From NCBI RefSeq assembly GCF_037975245.1, contig NC_092570.1, positions 4,560,001-4,620,000 of the forward strand: a stretch of 60,000 nucleotides of DNA, in the 5' to 3' direction. The position numbers and the translations under genes are program-made. The notes under the pieces were generated by a model, which was not told the origin of the DNA, made no database searches, and saw only the letters and a list, made by a program, of their open reading frames with translations. The first letter of the stretch is position 1. Each line of letters begins with the position of its first letter. This document shows, one piece after another, positions 53,101-60,000 of this stretch. Origin of the DNA: Apostichopus japonicus (lineage: Eukaryota > Echinodermata > Holothuroidea > Aspidochirotida > Stichopodidae).

Positions 53101-56100
53101 CCCGGGCCCAGGGCCCGATCTTCCTTTAATATGAAGGCAAACCAGACGGAAAAGAGGGGCCGGGAAAGGGAAATTGCCACGAGAAATAATTTCACCGAAC
53201 ATTTCTAAATAAACAAATATTCTTGAAAATAATTGTTTTCCACTAAAATACATCGGTTTGCATAAAAATAGATGAAACTCCGATGACACGTTTTCCAAGC
53301 CTGTATTGTATATTTGGCGGTTTGAACCTGAAGATCAATGATTCAAAGTTTGTTATATTAACCTTTCATTAATTTAATGCAATATGTTTTTGATGATAAT
53401 TATACAAGCGATTGTTTTCAGCGGCCTTGTCTTTTCCTTTGGCGGTAAGTTGCAGTTAAATTAATTAAGCGGGACGCTTTTATAATGCACTTTGGAGAGT
53501 GCAGTTGTAAATATTGCATAAGACGAGAGACAAGTCATTATTCACTAGGAGGGGGCAAGGATGCAGGGTGGGAGCCTTTGGGTGGGGGAAAGGAGGGGTG
53601 GGGTACACTAGGAATTTCCGAGGAAAAACCGACAGATATATCCGCCTGTGAACTTTCATGTAGTTCTTAACATCAATAAGTTGTAATATTAGATCTTCAA
53701 CGTTTTAATGTAAAGTTAGAAAGAATAAGGGACCGGTACCCTTCAAGTGAGAGTTTTTTTCTTTTACTAACCACAGTTCATACAGGAAAAGAGCAAATGT
53801 TGAATCGAGAATTTTATAAAGGACAACACCGTGAATTTGAAATACAGGTAAGGCAGGGGCATGTATTTGGAAAGTGAAAGGGATATTTTCTACCATAATA
53901 TGAAAATGAACACATATGATATACCTTTCCAGTATGAAACCACGATATAGAGGGCGACAGTCGGCAAAATAGAGGGCGTCATCATCATTCAAAATTATGT
54001 AGGTTGCAACTGCCTTCTAAAAAGTTAGACGATTGTCGCGTAAAAAGGATCAATTTTTGTAGCTGAGGTTTATTGGAGATTGCGGGTTGGGAGGGGAAGC
54101 CTAGGCATCATCTTCCAACACTCTATTCGCTCATAACTCTTGTAATAATTGGATCAAATCCAGTCGGTAAGTTCATTGGTTGAAATACATCTGCATCAAC
54201 GGAGGGAGTATTTCAAGTCATTGTGGATGGCCTCATGTTCCAATCCTCGCTTCCCCTTGCATGTTCCTTCTTATTCCACCCCTCCTCTACACACAAAGAA
54301 CCAGTAAGACTTAATTCAAGTCCATTCTGTTTCTACAACTGGGTTTATGAATGTCCTACAACTGTATTATTAACTTCACAACTCAATGTAATTTTTTGTT
54401 TTTTCTTTCATGGTAGGAGAAATACTACATAGATATCTTTGCGATGAGATCTGGATGTAAAGAATGCATGGCGAAACCCCACCCCCCCCCTCCACCCCCA
54501 CAAAAAAAATGTTTCTGCTCCAAATATGAAACCTAGAACGTAAAATGAGGACACAATACAAAGTGAAATATGAATAACATATCCTTACCGAAGTTGTACA
54601 GAGCCATATTCTTGACAAAATTTTATTTTTTTGTCTCATTTCTTACAAGAGCGATTCCAAGCTGTACACACTATACAGAGACATCATCATTATCGTATTA
54701 CTCCGCAAAGAAGCTAAATTGACAAATATAAGCATCGAAAAATATCAAATTAAAGAAAGAAAAACATAAAACTTAGGATAGTGTTTCTGAAATACGGGTT
54801 CACATGACACATCTCGTGGAACGAAGATGGTTATTTTTTTCCCCATCTAAAACCTCTCCGTCTTTTGGTATCCATTGCAAAAACACCTTTTCATGCACCC
54901 TATGGTTACCCCTTGGATACCCTCCTGCTAAAACCCTCATTGCACCCATACTCAGTTAAAGAAATGATCACCACATGCTCTCTACGAGCAAAATCTTAGA
55001 AGATAAAATATATTTTAGATGGTGCTAACAACATTCAATTTGTAGTCATTCTTAACAGCTTACTCTTAAATTTAGCGGCATTATTTATAAACTTTTTCTT
55101 CTCTTTTTTTTTGGTTCGATGGCAGGGGGTTAAGGCACTGCTCTGCACGGAATAAATTAGGCTGAAAACTCCACTCACTCCTTATTATGTCCTAAGAGTG
55201 AATACAAGAACAAAGTGACCAAGTGCCTTCTCAAAAGAACTGACCACCTTCCCCCCCCCCTTTTACCCCTTACCAGTCAGACCTCATAAAAGCTTTATAC
55301 AACAGAATCAAAACTAGAAAGAAAAGAAATACCATCTTAAACATCAGTTAATCGGGTGAAAAGCAATGCCTCCTTTGTTCCACTCTTTATTCCCCCTCCA
55401 CCACCCCCCCTTCCCCACACTCCATATGGAAGCATTTGAGATCATAAAATGAAAAGTTTGCCCAATACCCCACAAGTTTAAAGCTTAACGAACCTCAGAG
55501 CCTTAATCCAACTCTAGTTTCATAAGAAAAAAAATTACACCAAGAATCTTGCAGATTGAGGTCAAGTTTAAGGGCGGATAAACTTATTCATCAGAGATAA
55601 ACATTGGTGAGAACTTTCTTACACCATCCCAAAACAGGCCTATTCAAGAGCTGAGATTCTCCTCCCCCCCTCCCCTACACACACTTCCATAAGTCATGGC
55701 TACGTTCATGTTTAAACCTCCCTCTTCCAATCCATATTTCAAATATTAATAACAAAATTGGTAAATGTCGATGATGAGTGATGTAAACAGAGATATATTC
55801 TTTTTAAAATTAGTCGTTGGGATATGAACAAGGCAGTTGGAGCCAAAGTATTTGTACCTATTTTTTATTGAAATCTAAGTGAAAAATGGAAAAATGAAAA
55901 AAAGAAGATATGAGTGACCAGATTAATGGGGTGGTGACTGTCTGAACACAAAGGGGGTGAAGCAAAGAAAGACAGCTACCATCAGTCATAAATATGATGA
56001 AGAAATGAAACCATAAAGATCATTAAAATATTAGACATAATCATAGGAATACATGAGACGTATTGTCGGTTGAGTAAACGTAGCATCAAAATGATTAATC

Positions 56101-58129
56101 GATAACACTCAAAAACAAAGCGAGTTCTTGCATTATAAGTCTGTGCACTTAAAATAAACAGCACAATTTACTTTTAAAACTTGTAATCAAAATTCCAAAT
56201 TTTGCTGTCGGCAAAAGCAGAAAGAAAGAAACTTCAAGTAAAAAGAAAAAAAAACTTACATGACACAAATATTTTTAAAAACCTTAATTAAACAAGTCCA
56301 AGAAAATTGTTTACATTCCAAACTACCCTAGCATTTTTTTCATACGAATGCTAATTGCACTTATGGGTGTATATAGCAAAAGACCACGCTAAATTCCTTA
56401 CCGAAAGATGAAGAAAAGAAAGGAAAAATGATAACATATATATATTTTATACAACAAATCAAGAAATGCAATTCGGGTTTGCACAGTTTACTCTACAACA
56501 AGAACAGTCGCAGAGGAAGTTCTATTCGAATGGCTTGATGTTATCTCGAAAAGTATGTCCACATGGGGTGCCACAAAATCAAAGGCGTTATATAAAATGT
56601 GAATGAATCATGACCAAGCAATAACAGATTTGGACAAACAGATTAGAGGCCTTTCTGTAGCAATAACATTTTATTCCAGGATGTATGCAAGTGGTTACAG
56701 GGAGTAACAAGACCTTAGCTTCAATTTGTCCAGACAGATTGCAAACAGCATTTTTGCCCCTGGTTCCTGAAACTACAAGTCTCCCTTGGGCAGCATTTGC
56801 AGTATCTTGGATATGTTCGTCTACGACTCATCAAAAATCAAAGAACCAGTGTCCTAAATCTCTTTTGCTTCGGTGGAAAAGTACAGATATTTTTTTCACC
56901 TCAGAAAAAAAATTGAGGTTCACAACAGTTAGTTCCTCCTTCTCCTTGCCTAAAATCTGCCCCCCCTCCCCCTGCTCCCAAAAAACACTTCATAATTGTT
57001 CACAGAATCTAGTACACTCAATGTACAACATGCAAGATCCCAGAGAAATTATCACAAGAGCATACTTCTAAAAAAAAAAGAAAGAAAGTTGTCTTTGTGA
57101 CTTTTGTTAAAATTTCAAGAATTTTCAAGTTTATGTTGTCATGGTGACGTACAAGGACATCAAGTGCAGCAGACAGGGTGATATTAGCTGTAATCACATC
57201 CATATTTCATTTCTAATCCATGTATTGGTCAAATAATCAAGTACACTGTCTTTCCAACAGAGTTGTAACAAGTCTCTTTTATTTTATCAGGGTTGAGTCA
57301 AGTCATTTCCATCAATTTTAAATTTTACAGACTTGAGTCGAGTTACCGTCTCGAGTCTCTGTATTCATCTCTAAAAGGGAAGGAGGGGGAGGGGGGGGGG
57401 TTTGAGACTCGTCATTTAACTTTCAAATAATGTGACTCTAGTCCTGACTTGCTACAGCACTGGTATCAAGTCCATGGTATGTTAACTTAAACAGCACTTC
57501 TTGTTACTTATCAAGGGAAATTCAGACAGTGACCAGCGGTTTATTCCAGCGTTACAAAGAATAAATCATTTCTTGAGCACGACCCGTATCACCACCGCAC
57601 TACTACTTTGGGCGCACGCCTCAACAACGTTCTGATTTCCGAACAAATGGCTCGAGGGGTCAACGCACTTTGTGGAATAGCATGATTTCCACAGGAATTT
57701 TTTTTTTTTTTGATAATCGATACAAGGTAGGTACGTCACAAAAGATGAGAATATGAATGATAGAAAAAAAATGTGTAAACAAGTCGTCTTGCATAAAGTT
57801 AAAAATTTTTCGAAAAATTTCCTTCTTAACCGCGATAAAAATTAATGAACACACTCTACAAAAATTAAAAATTCAACTAACCGAAAAAAATGTACCTGGA
57901 TATATAAACGTCCTCAAATATTTTGTGACATTTACTTTCTTTGTGAGATTCTTCAAGTGAGAGGAAAGTTACACTAACTATCTAAGCTATTGCAGTGAAT
58001 TTTCAAAATGCTGTTGTTCGCTGCATATACCTCCCTCCTCGCTGTGGTTGGTTCACGAGTAGGCTTCACTTCATCTGCTTCTTCTTTACCCCTAACCTCT
58101 CCCTGATTGAAAAATGTTGTCTTCACTCT
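50129..58129. other. Intergenic and IPO5 3' flank, no coding gene recognised
   Basis: 8 kb without a recognisable gene on either strand. The part nearest 58,129 should contain the importin-5 3' UTR. The longest frames (for example at 56,685) have no recognisable domain and contain low-complexity C/T runs. A candidate noncoding exon is discussed in the findings. Confidence 0.6.
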
Positions 58130-58219
58130 CTACGAGACGAGCCGAAGAGCCTCGGCTAGAGCTTGCTGCTGTTGCACACTGAGCTGACCCACACAGGTAG
58201 ACCAGACTTCACTATTACT
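58130..58219 (-). CDS. IPO5: IPO5 last coding exon
   Basis: 29 codons and a TAG stop. 'EVWSTCVGQLSVQQQQALAE' aligns with the conserved importin-5 tail. Acceptor TTGAATTCTCAG, phase 0. It is too short for a long open frame and was found by homology. Confidence 0.88.
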   Translation of the reverse strand, partial: SNSEVWSTCVGQLSVQQQQALAEALRLVS

Positions 58220-60000
58220 CTGAGAATTCAAAGATGAACGGAAAGGAATTTATTAGTGAAAGTCTCGTGTAGCATATTGTAACAAGTCCAAGTTTATTTG
58301 GTCTCATAACGCTACTCCCCAAAAGAATGACCGTTAGAGTTCCGCCGCGACTTTTTAATCAACGTTAGGTATAAATTTAAGGATTTATCCAAAGGAAAAT
58401 CTACGTCCATGAACAAAAGGAGGCACATATCCTTGACATATGTATCCATAATACAGCAAAACATGTCTTGACAACAAATGCACAAATATTCGATGACTTT
58501 ACTTACAGCATACCACTGATGGCTTCAAACGTTCAAAATTTAGTTGTGACCAAAAACAATGATACATGTAATGGTTATTGAACAAAAAAAATAACAGACA
58601 TATTCATGAACCAATATATCAATATATCAAAAATACTTACACAAAACATTAATGTTACTTTGATGATTTCTACAGTATTTCCAACAATAGTGTGTCAAAA
58701 ATTCTAATTCTTCTTAACACAGAACAACAAACATTCAGAGGCTTATTACTCCATCTTTTGAAGGGAGGGGGAGGGATGAGGGGGGGGAGAGGGATGAGGG
58801 GGGGTTGGAACTTGCAGGAGATTGTTAGTGAATATCTCAAAGGATGGGAATCTCACCATAATTTGTCGCACGATCATGGCGCTGAGGGATGAGGGGGGAG
58901 AGGGATGAGGGGGGGTTGGAACTTGCAGGAGATTGTTAGTGAATATCTCAAAGGATGGGAATCTCACCATAATTTGTCGCACGATCATGGCGCACCTACG
59001 CAGTACTTCCTCATCCTCCTTCAGTCCCTCCTTGATAAAAGTTTCGGCAAAGACGGCCAAGACCATCGGCAGGTTGGAATTATTAGGCCCTAGTATAACG
59101 GCGTTATTCCTGGTTTGGAAGAAAATACAAAGAATTGATGAGCTTTCATTCAAAAGATTTCATGTGAAAGAAAGAAAAAAACCTTGTCAAAACCAGATTG
59201 TACAAAGTTTTCAAGAAATCTTCAGATACTCTTTAACCCACATTACTTCCAGAACATTCCAACTACAACATCACAAAATTATTTGATGCACAAGAAATAG
59301 AAATACAAGAAAATAAAGAAAATTATGTAACTATTGGGAGAGTATTTTGTACTTCGTCAGAGGTTCCGCCGAAATAGCGTGAAATGTAATTATCATATGT
59401 TTTGAGCATGGAAAAACTGAATTTGAGACAGGCAACAGAATAAGACTGGTAGGGTGCTCACATGTCTTAAAACAAGGGCTATATTTCCACACCCTTTCAT
59501 TCCTCCTAACATTTCACCTCCCTCCCCCCACACCCTTCAATTCTTCCTCACATTTCAAACCCCCCCCCCCCCCAACAGCCCAACTTGTAAAACTATGCTG
59601 TTTCTGCTTCACCCAGTCATTTCAGATTGTCTGGAAACAAAGATGAGAATTCATAAGGACTTCCACCAAATAAATGCCGACCCATGGCATCACTGCAGAC
59701 TCTGCAATATTTCCACGTTTATATATATGTTTGGCAATTATGGTTTATATTTTTGGCAAATTATGGTCTAGCAAACACGCAGATAGAAACATCCGAGAAG
59801 ATGACACTCACCCTTCGATGAGGTCGCAGACAAAACCGAAGACCTGTCCGCACTCTTCCCGATCTTCCCAGACGGGCAGCCACGAGAACCAACGCTGCAA
59901 GACCTCGTCCACGTTGACAGAGAGTCGACCTCCGTGATGCTGTAGGATTTTACCGATGGCCGAGATGGCATTCTCCGTGGCGTTGATGTTTTCCTCGGAA
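58130..60000 (-). CDS. IPO5: Importin-5 (karyopherin beta-3) C-terminal exons; 5' part beyond window
   Basis: These are the last three coding exons of an importin-beta family nuclear import receptor, which binds cargo and RanGTP through stacked HEAT repeats. The join is 60000-59812, 59109-58968, 58219-58130, phases intact. Identification rests on 'TENAISAIGKIL', 'VNVDEVLQRWFSWLP', 'FVCDLIEG', 'VILGPNNSNLPMVLAVFAE', 'MIVRQI' and a Gln-rich end 'CVGQLSVQQQQALAEAL'. These match the order and spacing of the importin-5 C-terminus. The rest of the gene lies right of base 60,000. The region around the penultimate donor is tandemly duplicated (see findings). Possible polyadenylation signals on this strand (TTTATT on plus) lie near 57,540 and 56,667, but I cannot choose between them. 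Confidence 0.92.
58772..58992 (-). repeat. 111 bp tandem duplication covering IPO5 exon end, donor and intron
   Basis: Two copies, about 58,772-58,882 and 58,883-58,993, are nearly identical; they differ mainly in the length of one G-run. Each contains the last 25 bases of the penultimate exon, its GTGAGA donor and about 80 bases of C-rich (minus strand) intron. The duplicated exon end at 58,857-58,881 is preceded on the minus strand by CCCTCATCCCTCAG, which looks like an acceptor. Confidence 0.9.
58968..59109 (-). CDS. IPO5: IPO5 penultimate coding exon
   Basis: 142 bases: one base completing the split Gly, then 47 codons ('NNAVILGPNNSNL' to 'AMIVRQIM'). Acceptor AAACCAG, donor ATG|GTGAGA. 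The open frame runs on through the intron because the duplicated segment also stays open in this frame, but the splice to the last exon restores the family sequence. Confidence 0.9.
59812..60000 (-). CDS. IPO5: IPO5 exon (antepenultimate coding, cut by window edge)
   Basis: Encodes 62 whole codons from 'SEENINATENAISAIGKIL' to 'FGFVCDLIE' plus two bases of a glycine codon. Donor GG|GTGAGT. It matches the antepenultimate part of importin-5. Confidence 0.92.

Noticed and set aside
56685-57071. 128-residue plus-strand frame
   Set aside because: No known domain, low-complexity stretches, and in the probable 3' flank of the importin gene.
58746-58967. Extension of the importin frame with repeated proline-rich peptide
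   Set aside because: It is intron read-through of the duplicated segment; the real last exon at 58,130-58,219 matches the family.

Overview
This is a eukaryotic, intron-rich, AT-rich window with no operons, ribosome binding sites or bacterial genes. Protein matches (an animal short-type ABCC transporter, a NEU1-type sialidase, an importin-5 C-terminus), long introns, tRNA-derived SINEs, hAT-type and TTAA-target MITEs and many homopolymer C/G and TA tracts point to an invertebrate deuterostome. An echinoderm is my best guess, based on general character and not on any single diagnostic.

Layout. (1) 1-40,306, minus strand: the 5' two thirds of an ABCC5/MRP5-like ABC transporter gene. I could define 15 coding exons from the start codon at 40,258 to the left window edge, and reading phase is preserved at 13 of the 14 junctions; the last acceptor has two in-phase options. 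They give about 920-930 residues: a short N-terminus without TMD0, TMD1, a complete NBD1 and the start of TMD2. (2) 3,474-6,756, plus strand: a complete three-exon sialidase gene (382 aa, NEU1-like, signal peptide, Asp boxes). It lies wholly inside the 10.4 kb intron 11 of the transporter, on the opposite strand. (3) 40.3-58.1 kb: no convincing coding gene. It holds several transposable-element remnants, foldback sequences, a U2 snRNA-like fragment and tandem repeats. (4) 58,130-60,000, minus strand: the last three coding exons of an importin-5 (IPO5/karyopherin beta-3) gene. Its penultimate exon end has been tandemly duplicated (111 bp) together with its splice donor.

Repeats. Three tRNA-derived SINE families each occur twice. 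One SINE copy is interrupted by a 393 bp hAT-like MITE with an 8 bp target-site duplication, and the second copy in this window supplies the empty site. Other mobile DNA: a 603 bp hAT-like element (36,929), a 2.56 kb composite element (47,566) with 16 bp terminal repeats and a four-copy 137 bp internal array, and three TTAA-flanked MITEs. The transporter, the sialidase and the importin share no obvious pathway; the relation of the first two is positional only. I saw no evidence of a new multi-gene system. The most unusual items are the nested opposite-strand sialidase, the duplicated importin exon end and the nested mobile elements.
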